A stretch of 45,257 bases of DNA from a virus. The position numbers and the translations under genes were made by a program. The DNA lies in the IMG/VR virus record IMGVR_UViG_3300044998_000338, positions 1-45,257 of that record, one strand, 5' to 3'. Each line of letters starts with the position of its first letter. The first letter of the stretch is position 1. Shown one piece after another: positions 1-5,913 of the stretch. Under the pieces are notes generated by a model. It worked only from the letters and a program-made list of their open reading frames with translations, searched no databases and was not told where the DNA came from.

Positions 1-35
1 CTGAAGCTGGAATGCTGCCGTTACACCACGGACGC
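1..35 (-). tRNA. 5' part of the UCA-anticodon tRNA, cut by the window edge
   Basis: Only the 5' acceptor strand, D arm and start of the anticodon arm are present. The complete copy lies at 44714-44787 and is described there. Confidence 0.7.
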
Positions 36-37
36 AG

Positions 38-109
38 CTCTGGGGGGAGGATTCGAACCTCCAACCTGCCGATTAACAGTCGGCTGCTCTGCCGTTGAGC
101 TACCCCAGA
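38..109 (-). tRNA. tRNA-Asn (anticodon GUU)
   Basis: Read on the minus strand it folds as a full cloverleaf: 7-bp acceptor stem TCTGGGG/CCCCAGA, D stem GCTC/GAGC, anticodon stem GCCGA/TCGGC with loop CTGTTAA, and T arm GGAGG-TTCGAAT-CCTCC. CCA is not encoded. It is the middle gene of a three-gene cluster at the end of the leftward operon and probably supplements host Asn decoding. The second copy at 44790-44861 differs by one base, which breaks acceptor pair 4-69. Confidence 0.93.
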
Positions 110-115
110 ATGTGT

Positions 116-223
116 CCCACGCTGCCAGTCTCGAACTGGCCCCACTGGACCCAGTGTTGCTGCTAACCCAGCAACCCCCGCCGAGGCGGGCTTCCAGTGT
201 GCTTCCAACTACACCAAGCGTGG
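116..223 (-). tRNA. tRNA-like gene with an expanded anticodon region (identity undetermined)
   Basis: The minus strand has a 7-bp acceptor stem CCACGCT/AGCGTGG, a textbook D arm (GTGT...GCAC with A14 and the GG of the D loop) and a T arm GCCAG-TTCGAGA-CTGGC. Between half-stems CTGGA and TCCAG, where a 7-nt anticodon loop is expected, there are 43 nt that form two extra hairpins (CCCGC-CTCG-GCGGG and GTTGCTG...CAGCAAC). No loop with U33 can be drawn, so no anticodon is assigned. It may be a tRNA with a small insertion, an unusual class II form or a decayed gene. The second copy (44868-44975) is identical, which argues against random decay. Confidence 0.6.
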
Positions 224-229
224 GCGATC

Positions 230-550
230 TCAGTTGCCCTGGTGGGTGCCCTCGGTGCCCGCAGCCGCACGGCGTGCGGTGCGGCTGTTGAGCACCTTCA
301 GTGCATCCTCTAGGAAGAGGATGGCCGACTCGTTCTCGACGCACTTGAACTGCGTCTCCTGGTAGTGCTCGAGCCGCTGCTTGGCGGCTGCGATCACCGT
401 CTCCACGAAGGCGCCGTTGGGGCGGATGCGCTCGTCGCCCCGCCCGAGGGGGCCGTTCTGCCAGTCGATCTGCAGCCCCGTCGCTCGGACGTAGCCGCCT
501 GCTGGCTTGCCTTCGTCGAGGAAGTTGGCTGTCGCCATCATCTGTTCCAT
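230..550 (-). CDS. Small protein resembling the Acb2/Tad1 hairpin family (candidate anti-defence)
   Basis: 106 residues. The start at 550 overlaps the stop of the upstream gene (TGATG). The C-terminal half is helical with the order F-x-C-x-E-N-E-x-A-I...LE-x-AL...L-x-S-R-T...G-x-E-G-T-H. From memory this resembles phage proteins with the hairpin domain of Acb2 and Tad1, which sequester cyclic-nucleotide signals of CBASS and Thoeris. That assignment was not tested by a search. The gene is absent from the second copy of this region at the right end, as expected of an accessory gene. If the family call is wrong it is an orphan phage protein. Confidence 0.45.
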   Translation of the reverse strand: MEQMMATANFLDEGKPAGGYVRATGLQIDWQNGPLGRGDERIRPNGAFVETVIAAAKQRLEHYQETQFKCVENESAILFLEDALKVLNSRTARRAAAGTEGTHQGN

Positions 551-801
551 CACTGCTCCTGCTTGTCGAACCAAGAACCAGCCACATCGATGAGTGTGGT
601 GTTGATCTCTTCCAGCAGCTCGATGATGCGGAGCTGCACCATCGAGCCCCAGGCGGGGACGTGACCGATCTTGCCGCCAGCACGCAGCTCGTTGGCTGCG
701 TTGCGGAGCAGCTCGTCCTTGATGGCAGCGACTACATCCGCCACCGTCAGCGCTGCGTCGGTCGCCTCGGGTGCGACCGTCTCTTCTCCTGCGTCGTACA
801 T
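550..801 (-). CDS. Small orphan protein, variable C-terminus (copy 1)
   Basis: 83 residues with an acidic N-terminus, then helices and a conserved core around GGKIGHVPAWGSMVQLRI. The start ATG at 801 has an SD GGAGGAG 5 nt upstream and overlaps the preceding stop. An allele or paralogue lies at 44982-45236; the two agree over about 65 residues and then have unrelated C-termini. The function is unknown. It is translationally coupled in a string of early accessory genes. Confidence 0.85.
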   Translation of the reverse strand: MYDAGEETVAPEATDAALTVADVVAAIKDELLRNAANELRAGGKIGHVPAWGSMVQLRIIELLEEINTTLIDVAGSWFDKQEQ

Positions 802-822
802 CAGATCTCCTCCACCTTCGAG
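614..822. repeat. Left copy of terminal direct repeat, block B
   Basis: Homologous to 45049-45257 with scattered substitutions, for example in the codons around 700-760. It covers most of the small orphan gene. The 380 bases between blocks A and B on this side are replaced by 63 unrelated bases on the other side. Confidence 0.9.
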
Positions 823-1130
823 TTCAGAATGGACCCTGGGGCCCATGTGTAGAACGAGTAGGGATCCTTCGCCATGTCCTTCCATATCGAGGACACCACG
901 CTGTCATCCGTCTCGAACGTGATCCGCCAGCGGGGCTTCTTGCGGAACACCTCGACCACCATGTTGCTGGGCCAGGCAGCGTTCAGGGTCTTTACGCTGG
1001 CGATGAGCCCGAGTCGCACCTCGGTCATGTAGGCGTCCAGCTCCATGCGGCCCTGAACGATCCAGCCGCCGATGTTGTCACCGACCTTCAGATCTCGTGC
1101 CTTGACGTACATCTTGTCGCTCACGCTCAC
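801..1130 (-). CDS. Hypothetical phage protein
   Basis: 109 residues from a GTG start at 1130 that overlaps the upstream stop (GTGA). Near the N-terminus is a V-K-A-R-D-L-K-V-G-D stretch like the first strand of Hint-type or SH3-like folds, but no catalytic Cys or His/Asn of an intein is seen. The rest is mixed alpha/beta. Coupled to both neighbours. No function assigned. Confidence 0.8.
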   Translation of the reverse strand: MSVSDKMYVKARDLKVGDNIGGWIVQGRMELDAYMTEVRLGLIASVKTLNAAWPSNMVVEVFRKKPRWRITFETDDSVVSSIWKDMAKDPYSFYTWAPGSILNSKVEEI

Positions 1131-1411
1131 ACTCCCTGCGGGATCACCGACTCGTAGGTCGCTTCGAAGATGTCGGGCTTGCAGGGGTAGAACTCACCTG
1201 CGACGCCCTTGATGATGTAGTCGCCTGGCTTCGCCTCCATCACGCCTTCGAGCGTGTCGAGGAGCATCGACCCGTAGTCACGAGTCCCCCCGTCGTAGTG
1301 GAACTCACCAGTCCTCATCCACTGGCGGATGGCGTACTTGCACGACGTTGACCCGTCGTACCTGACGGCCTCGATGACCACTGGCTTCTTGCGGTACAGC
1401 TTGGCGCCCAT
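1127..1411 (-). CDS. Conserved phage protein of the YRKKPVVIEAV type
   Basis: 94 residues. It begins with the K-L-Y-R-K-K-P-V-V-I-E-A-V signature and ends with P-G-D-Y-I-I-K-G...GEFYPCKPDIFEATYE, both hallmarks of a widespread small phage protein whose function is not known to me. The start at 1411 is set by TGATG overlap with the preceding gene. Confidence 0.88.
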   Translation of the reverse strand: MGAKLYRKKPVVIEAVRYDGSTSCKYAIRQWMRTGEFHYDGGTRDYGSMLLDTLEGVMEAKPGDYIIKGVAGEFYPCKPDIFEATYESVIPQGV

Positions 1412-1632
1412 CAGATCGCCCGCTCCTCGGTCCATGTGACCTTGCCGACCAGCAGCGTGGCGTCGGTGCGGCCATAGCCGTGCTGTTCCCTCAGCCTCCG
1501 CTCAGCGATGGAGCGTGAGCGGTAGGGGTGGCCGCTGGCTGAGGTGCCGAGGATGAACTCCTCACGCCTTCCATCGCCCCACTCGAAGTGGCTCTTCACG
1601 TAGTAGAACTCGTCGTCTGGTTCAGCCTTCAT
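1411..1632 (-). CDS. Hypothetical small protein
   Basis: 73 residues, start ATG 1632 (a GTG one codon upstream is also possible). It has an N-terminal acidic/aromatic stretch, then a basic R-S-R-S-I-A-E-R-R-L region. The stop overlaps the next start. No family recognised. Confidence 0.75.
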   Translation of the reverse strand: MKAEPDDEFYYVKSHFEWGDGRREEFILGTSASGHPYRSRSIAERRLREQHGYGRTDATLLVGKVTWTEERAI

Positions 1633-1829
1633 CACAGATGCTCCACGAATCTCCATTGGCAGCGAGTCACGTAGATCTCGGCCTCGCCGCCCAACTCCCT
1701 GATCTTGTCGACACGGCGCCTCGCCGTGTCCTCGTTCATGCACCACAGCAGTCGCTCTTCACGCCAGGTCTGCCGCCCTGCGGTGCGCACGATGCGGTAG
1801 ATCTTCGTCGGCATGAACTTGCGTGCCAT
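1632..1829 (-). CDS. Hypothetical small basic protein
   Basis: 65 residues, Arg-rich, with two Cys and several Trp. The start ATG 1829 overlaps the upstream stop, with GAGGA just 5' of it. It reads like a small host-takeover or nucleic-acid-associated protein, but nothing identifies it. Confidence 0.75.
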   Translation of the reverse strand: MARKFMPTKIYRIVRTAGRQTWREERLLWCMNEDTARRRVDKIRELGGEAEIYVTRCQWRFVEHL

Positions 1830-2059
1830 CAGTCGTCCTCTTCGTCCTCCTCGCCCTCGCCGTACTCGGCTACGTCGAGGTCGTAGGCCATGTCCATGGC
1901 CAGCCACATCAGCATGCAGAAGAGCATGCCGACCGCTTCGGGTCGGGTCAGGTCATCGTCCACGTGTGGACGAAAGCCGATCCCGTCGTTGTCCATGACC
2001 TTGTGGATCCCGACGGATCCCAAGATCATCTCGTCCTCGATGGTGTCGTAGTCGCTCAT
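1829..2059 (-). CDS. Hypothetical acidic protein
   Basis: 76 residues ending in an acidic tail (EGEEDEEDD). A hydrophobic stretch around V-G-M-L-F-C-M-L-M-W-L precedes the tail and could be amphipathic or membrane-associated. ATGA overlap with the upstream gene fixes the start. Acidic tails of this kind occur in DNA-mimic proteins, but that is only a possibility. Confidence 0.75.
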   Translation of the reverse strand: MSDYDTIEDEMILGSVGIHKVMDNDGIGFRPHVDDDLTRPEAVGMLFCMLMWLAMDMAYDLDVAEYGEGEEDEEDD

Positions 2060-2346
2060 CCCGCCATCGCCATGATCTCGAGCGTCTCGGTCTGCACCTG
2101 ATCGACATCCTCTGCGATGTCGACCTTCAGCTGCTTGGCCATGGCCAGCTTCAGCAGCTGCTCGTCAGCGTCTCGGGAGCCGAGCGCTTCCTCGAGCAGC
2201 TCGATGATCTGCACCTGGGTGCCGACCACCTTGCGCATCTGCTTGTCCATCTGCTCGATGCCGACGAGGGCCATGGCCAGCTCGTCGGGGCTGAACAGCT
2301 GCACAACCTGACGCATCAGGTCGTACTCGGTGATTGCCTGGTTCAT
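2056..2346 (-). CDS. Hypothetical helical protein
   Basis: 96 residues, almost entirely predicted helix, with heptad-like spacing (coiled coil) between about residues 20 and 90. Start ATG 2346 overlaps the upstream stop. The QVQIIELLEEAL segment is similar in style to the 550-801 product (LRIIELLEEI), so the two may be distant relatives. Function unknown. Confidence 0.78.
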   Translation of the reverse strand: MNQAITEYDLMRQVVQLFSPDELAMALVGIEQMDKQMRKVVGTQVQIIELLEEALGSRDADEQLLKLAMAKQLKVDIAEDVDQVQTETLEIMAMAG

Positions 2347-2633
2347 GCGACTTGCCTCTCTGTCGACTCTCGATCGATCGTCACCCACACGTACTCCATG
2401 TCGAGGAGCACACGTCCGTCCTTCTTGACTTCCTTCAGCGACCCGTCCTTCTTGCGTGCCGCCTGAAGGACGTACCAGCCGTCGTAGTTTCCGACGACCG
2501 TCAAGCGCTTGTGCTGTGCGTTGATCTCCTCTGCAGGATCAGGCCGACAGTTCCACGTGCGGATCTCGGTGCCAGCGATGGGCCCACCAACGCACTTGAT
2601 GAGCCAGCCTCGTTTCTTGTCGAACGCCTTCAT
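2343..2633 (-). CDS. Hypothetical protein
   Basis: 96 residues, start ATG 2633 by ATGA overlap. It begins G-W-L-I-K-C-V-G-G-P and is mainly beta, with repeated basic K-K-D-G turns. No domain recognised. Confidence 0.76.
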   Translation of the reverse strand: MKAFDKKRGWLIKCVGGPIAGTEIRTWNCRPDPAEEINAQHKRLTVVGNYDGWYVLQAARKKDGSLKEVKKDGRVLLDMEYVWVTIDRESTERQVA

Positions 2634-2782
2634 GCTGCTGCTGTCGCCATGATGACGATGCACACCACGATGAACGTGGCGATGCCGAGCAGCAGCGAGT
2701 CGATGAGCCGCTGCCAGCGTGGGCGCCTGGGTGGGCGAGGGGTCGTTGCCATCCCCATCACGAACGCTCCGACTGCGGTCAT
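2630..2782 (-). CDS. Small single-pass membrane protein
   Basis: 50 residues: short N-terminus, a Pro/Arg-rich basic stretch, then one clear transmembrane helix (SLLLGIATFIVVCIVIMA) at the C-terminus. The positive-inside rule puts the N-terminus in the cytoplasm. The start ATG 2782 overlaps the upstream stop; an internal ATG at 2749 is an alternative. A superinfection-exclusion or membrane-tether role is possible but unproven. Confidence 0.7.
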   Translation of the reverse strand: MTAVGAFVMGMATTPRPPRRPRWQRLIDSLLLGIATFIVVCIVIMATAAA

Positions 2783-2952
2783 CACTCGACCCTCGTGTAC
2801 ACGTCGATGCGGCGGATGCGAGCGAAGGGGAAGATCGTGACCACGCCACCTTGGGTGACGGTCAGCATCTCGTCCTTCAGGCTGTAGCCGTAGATGTCGT
2901 AGAGCGTCGTCGTCTCGTCGTCGAGCAGCTCGACGTACAAGTCCGTCTTCAC
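2782..2952 (-). CDS. Hypothetical small protein (GTG start)
   Basis: 56 residues from GTG at 2952, with a purine-rich SD (GAGAGGTGAG) upstream and the TGA overlapping the next ATG. It is mostly beta, ending R-R-I-D-V-Y-T-R-V-E. Coding is supported by the exact stop-start coupling and by the gap it fills. Confidence 0.7.
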   Translation of the reverse strand: MKTDLYVELLDDETTTLYDIYGYSLKDEMLTVTQGGVVTIFPFARIRRIDVYTRVE

Positions 2953-2964
2953 GTGGCTCACCTC

Positions 2965-3210
2965 TCACCGCCCTGGCAGCGTGAGCTGCGGCTTGGACGC
3001 CATCTCGATGGCGTCGGTCAGCTGCTCGTTCAGCTTCGCTTCGAAGCGGTAGTCGAGCACGTCCTTCTCGATCAGGCCCTGCTCCACGAGCAGCTCGGTG
3101 ATCGCATCGAGACGGATGGCGATCGTGTCGAAGGGGGTCACCATGATCCCTCGACGTGCAGCCTGCTGCACGAGGTCCATGTTGTCCCGACGAAGAGCTT
3201 CGATGTCCAT
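2965..3210 (-). CDS. Hypothetical helical protein
   Basis: 81 residues, helical and acidic, with Q-A-A-R-R-G-I in the first third and a Leu-rich middle. TGATG overlap sets the start at 3210. No family recognised. Confidence 0.76.
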   Translation of the reverse strand: MDIEALRRDNMDLVQQAARRGIMVTPFDTIAIRLDAITELLVEQGLIEKDVLDYRFEAKLNEQLTDAIEMASKPQLTLPGR

Positions 3211-3401
3211 CACTTGCCCCCCTTGCCCCACACGAAGTTCTTCATGTGCTCCATGTAGAGCTGCCCTCGCAGCTTGTCCTCGAGCATGCGGATCCCATCG
3301 TTGATCCGCTGCGATGCCACTCCATCGAAGCGACCAGCCTCGTCGGACAGTTGCTGCAGCTGCTTCACCAGCTTGGTGAGGTTGTACGTGTTGGGGATCA
3401 C
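3210..3401 (-). CDS. Hypothetical small helical protein (GTG start)
   Basis: 63 residues starting at GTG 3401, overlapping the upstream stop (GTGA). Helical with a basic C-terminus (GKGGK). Coupled on both sides. Function unknown. Confidence 0.74.
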   Translation of the reverse strand: MIPNTYNLTKLVKQLQQLSDEAGRFDGVASQRINDGIRMLEDKLRGQLYMEHMKNFVWGKGGK

Positions 3402-4027
3402 AGGTCCACCAGCTCGTTCTTGCCCCAGAGCACGTCGCTCTGGGCTGCCGCCTGGTTCTGCTTGGCCTTCTCTTGCCAGCGCTCGAGCTGTGCCTGCTCA
3501 TGCGGCTCCCAGTTCGGCTTCCGCAGCGGCTTGTCCAGGTACCGCACGTTGGCGAGCGGCAGCGGAGCGGTGAAGCTGCCATCGAGCAGCATGAGCCCGA
3601 TCGTCACGTAGCCGAGCATGTCGACCACCGAGTCCCGCAGGGGCTCGTTGGCTGCCTTCGTCTTGTTCGTCAGCAGGTTGCGGATGCGGGCGCTCTTGTC
3701 GGTGAGGCGCACCGCCAGACCGATGTGGCCACGCCGCAGGATGTTCTGCGGTCCGTAGTCCCGCTGCTTCGACGTGAGCAGGTCGGCCATCTGGGCCGAC
3801 CCGAGCTTCAGCTCGAGCGCAGAGGCGAGCTTGTGCGTGAGCACGCCCAGCTCGACGTAGGTGCGGTCGAGGTCATCGGTGCGGTCCTTGCTGTCCTCCA
3901 CCTGGGAGACGGCATGGAGATGGTCGATGGCCTTGTCGATCGAGTCGAGGATCTCGATCGGATCGTTCTCGTCGGGCTCGAGATCCCGCAGGATGTCGAG
4001 GGCTGCCTGTCGGAAGTCCTTGGTCAT
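3398..4027 (-). CDS. DUF1599/MazG-like nucleotide-associated protein
   Basis: 209 residues. The central region K-Q-R-D-Y-G-P-Q-N-I, then G-L-A-V-R-L-T-D-K-S-A-R-I-R-N-L and D-S-V-V-D-M-L-G-Y, is the pattern of the DUF1599 family, related to all-alpha NTP pyrophosphohydrolases. Such phage proteins are thought to act on nucleotide pools or base modification. The N-terminal 70 residues form a helical extension and the C-terminus is charged. ATGA overlap with the sigma-like gene upstream. Confidence 0.7.
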   Translation of the reverse strand: MTKDFRQAALDILRDLEPDENDPIEILDSIDKAIDHLHAVSQVEDSKDRTDDLDRTYVELGVLTHKLASALELKLGSAQMADLLTSKQRDYGPQNILRRGHIGLAVRLTDKSARIRNLLTNKTKAANEPLRDSVVDMLGYVTIGLMLLDGSFTAPLPLANVRYLDKPLRKPNWEPHEQAQLERWQEKAKQNQAAAQSDVLWGKNELVDL

Positions 4028-4449
4028 GCTTGTCTCTCCAGGTAGTCGATGATGAGTGGATGGTCTTGGAGTTCCGCAGCGAGCTTCTTCTTCGCTCGAC
4101 GCAGGATCACGTGGATGCCGCTCTTGGAGCGGGCCAACTGCTTGGCGACTACACGGATCCCCTTGCGCTCCACGACGCAGGCGTCGAACACGTAGCGCTC
4201 GAGATCGGTGAGGGAATCCAGGGCCTCATCGAGCAGCACGCCGATGTCGTACAGCTCACGCTTCGATGTCAGCGGTTCCTCGCAGAGGCCCGCCTCCATC
4301 AGCGCTTGGATGTCTGTCTCGGGTCGGTACTGGTAGGGCGTGGCACGCACGTGCAACGGCACACGGTCGATGTTCTGCGCATCGAAGGCGATGTCCTGCT
4401 GGTTGTGGGTGATGTCGTTGCGCTTGCGACGGACGGCTCCGTCCCTCAT
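4024..4449 (-). CDS. Sigma-70 region 4-like HTH protein (candidate phage transcription factor)
   Basis: 141 residues. The C-terminal 60 residues show the region-4 layout: S-L-T-D-L-E-R-Y-V-F-D, then I-R-V-V-A-K-Q-L-A-R-S-K-S-G-I-H-V-I-L-R-R-A (helix-turn-helix). Region 2 is not evident, so it may be an anti-sigma, an activator or a reduced sigma factor. It is a candidate reader of the three 26-bp late elements in the right arm. Start ATG 4449 with GAGG 6 nt upstream. Confidence 0.65.
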   Translation of the reverse strand: MRDGAVRRKRNDITHNQQDIAFDAQNIDRVPLHVRATPYQYRPETDIQALMEAGLCEEPLTSKRELYDIGVLLDEALDSLTDLERYVFDACVVERKGIRVVAKQLARSKSGIHVILRRAKKKLAAELQDHPLIIDYLERQA

Positions 4450-4456
4450 GCGTGCC

Positions 4457-4900
4457 TCACTGCTCACCGAACACGACCTCACAGGGCACGGCAAAGTAGG
4501 CCTTCGCCTCGGGGAAGAACTGCAGCGTGGCGAGCCCGCCATTGATCCACTCGGTGAGCATCGGCAGGTTGAAGATCGTGTGCCGCTTCTTCTTCGAGTC
4601 CCACACGAAGATCCGCACAGGGTGGAGCTGGTTCCACCACTGCATGCAGCTGTACTCGACGACCTTGATCTTCAGGATCTGGTCCGCACCAACGCCCTTG
4701 CACTCCACGAAGCAGCTCGAGGTGATGTAGTCGGGCGCATGACGCACCCGCTCGGGGAGCGAGGGCACATGGAGCTTGGGGCGCCGCAGCCCCCAAGGCT
4801 CGAAGCCCTTGTCCCACACCTCCTCGAACTTCTGCTCAGCCTCGTCACCCATCTTCCCGAGACGGGTGGCGAAGGGCTGATCAGCGAAGGCAGTGGCCAT
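4457..4900 (-). CDS. PD-(D/E)XK-like nuclease
   Basis: 147 residues. P56-D57 followed by E66-C-K68 fits the PD...E-x-K active site of the PD-(D/E)XK fold. Small phage members act as Holliday-junction resolvases or restriction-like nucleases. The start at 4900 overlaps the upstream stop (TGATG). It neighbours RusA and the primase, which suggests DNA processing. The motif is short, so the call is moderate. Confidence 0.55.
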   Translation of the reverse strand: MATAFADQPFATRLGKMGDEAEQKFEEVWDKGFEPWGLRRPKLHVPSLPERVRHAPDYITSSCFVECKGVGADQILKIKVVEYSCMQWWNQLHPVRIFVWDSKKKRHTIFNLPMLTEWINGGLATLQFFPEAKAYFAVPCEVVFGEQ

Positions 4901-5199
4901 CAGTTGTTGGCCACGATGGCGTCGAACTTCCACCGCTCCTCGAGCCGCTCGATCTCGAGGGTGGTGTCGAGGACGCAGGCCTCGAGCGTCTCGCCCTGGC
5001 CGATGATGAAGGGACTCGCCCCCTTCTCGGTGGCGATCACCACCAGGATGGCGTAGCTGTCCTTGGCGAAGGCGATCTGGCCCGACACGTCGATCAGCTT
5101 CGGCAGACCCTGCGGCTCCTGCAGGCGCTCGTACTCGGCCTTGAAGGCCTCACGACAGCGCCGTGTGACTCGCATGGCCTGCTCGTCGTAGTTGATCAC
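4900..5199 (-). CDS. Hypothetical protein (GTG start)
   Basis: 99 residues from GTG 5199, which overlaps the preceding stop as GTGA; an internal ATG 8 codons later is a weaker choice. Mixed alpha/beta with a central A-I-L-V-V-I-A-T strand and an acidic helical C-terminus. Not recognised. Confidence 0.75.
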   Translation of the reverse strand: MINYDEQAMRVTRRCREAFKAEYERLQEPQGLPKLIDVSGQIAFAKDSYAILVVIATEKGASPFIIGQGETLEACVLDTTLEIERLEERWKFDAIVANN

Positions 5200-5522
5200 T
5201 GGTCCCCCTTGAGCGGAAGGAGCATGTGCCACGTCTCCAGCCATTGACAGCTGTCCTCGTCGTCGTCGAGGCAGTCCACGTCCTGAACGATCCAGGCCCA
5301 GCGGCCATGGGTTCCGACTACGTGCCACCTGTTATTCTCGGGGGGCCAAGGGAGCTGACGGACCGACACCATGTCGCCCACCTTCGGTTCGTAGCGTGAG
5401 GGGAGCTGCTGGTGTATCTGCTCGGCGATCCGAGCCAGAGCGCCGCCGTAACGGCCGCTCTCCAGTACTCGACGAACGGCACTGCGTGCCTCGTCTTCCT
5501 CGAGGAAGATCTTGAAGTACAA
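5196..5522 (-). CDS. Hypothetical protein (TTG start)
   Basis: 108 residues. The start is TTG at 5522, directly preceded by a strong SD AAGGAGG with 6 nt spacing and no competing ATG. The middle has an SH3-like pattern (K-V-G-D-M-V-S-V-R-Q-L-P-W) followed by W-H-V-V-G, reminiscent of small nucleic-acid- or peptide-binding barrels. Unknown function. Confidence 0.75.
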   Translation of the reverse strand: MYFKIFLEEDEARSAVRRVLESGRYGGALARIAEQIHQQLPSRYEPKVGDMVSVRQLPWPPENNRWHVVGTHGRWAWIVQDVDCLDDDEDSCQWLETWHMLLPLKGDQ

Positions 5523-5533
5523 GTCGGTCCTCC

Positions 5534-5878
5534 TTAGACCTTGACTGCGTGTAGACCCAGGACGTAGCGGTCGTCCTTGTAGGCGACCTTGTTCAGGCCA
5601 TCGAGGACGAGCTTCGTGAGGTTGTCCAGATCCCCACGAGGCATCGATCCACTCGGGTAGTCGCAGTCACGCACGATCACTCGAGTGCCCTCGAGAGCGA
5701 AGATCAGCTCGACGGTGCAGGGCCCCTCGAGGCGAGGGAGCCCCGCCTCCAACCAGGCGGCAGCGATGGCTGCTTCCCGCTTCTTCGTCTGGGGTGGGGT
5801 GTAGATCTTCCCGCCCTTGGTGGCACGAGGCCGCTCCTTCGGGCGGGGCAGACCTGGGATCCACAGCTCGGACTCCAT
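5534..5878 (-). CDS. rusA: RusA-family Holliday junction resolvase
   Basis: 114 residues, close to the usual RusA length. The N-terminus runs from beta strand to P-R-P-K-E-R-P-R; the catalytic part is G-D-L-D-N-L-T-K (D83, D85, N86, K89), then D93 and D102-D103. Members are dimers that cut four-way junctions formed in phage recombination. The start ATG 5878 sits exactly where transcription from the promoter at 5885-5913 is expected to begin, so the mRNA may be leaderless. Confidence 0.9.
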   Translation of the reverse strand: MESELWIPGLPRPKERPRATKGGKIYTPPQTKKREAAIAAAWLEAGLPRLEGPCTVELIFALEGTRVIVRDCDYPSGSMPRGDLDNLTKLVLDGLNKVAYKDDRYVLGLHAVKV

Positions 5879-5884
5879 GGGGTC

Positions 5885-5913
5885 AGTATGCCTGACGGTC
5901 AGGATAATGTCAA
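5885..5913 (-). promoter_or_regulatory. Sigma-70-type promoter with operator-like dyad, upstream of rusA
   Basis: Minus strand: TTGACA (5908-5913), 17-bp spacer, CATACT (5885-5890). The spacer contains the dyad CCTGAC-C-GTCAGG (5891-5903), also seen in the promoters at 11153, 12499 and 20165. Predicted transcription start coincides with the rusA ATG. Confidence 0.7.

Larger units (their letters stand above)
1..233. repeat. Left copy of terminal direct repeat, block A
   Basis: Matches 44753-44985 base for base except for position 106 (c here, t at 44858). It contains the end of one tRNA and two complete tRNA or tRNA-like genes. After position 233 the two copies diverge until a second homologous block (614-822 here, 45049-45257 there). 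The pattern fits overlapping ends of a circular assembly from two variants; a true duplication is the alternative. Confidence 0.95.

Noticed and set aside
21-683. Long plus-strand frame through the tRNA cluster
   Set aside because: It runs antisense to tRNAs and to well-supported small genes and has Arg/Ser-rich shadow composition.
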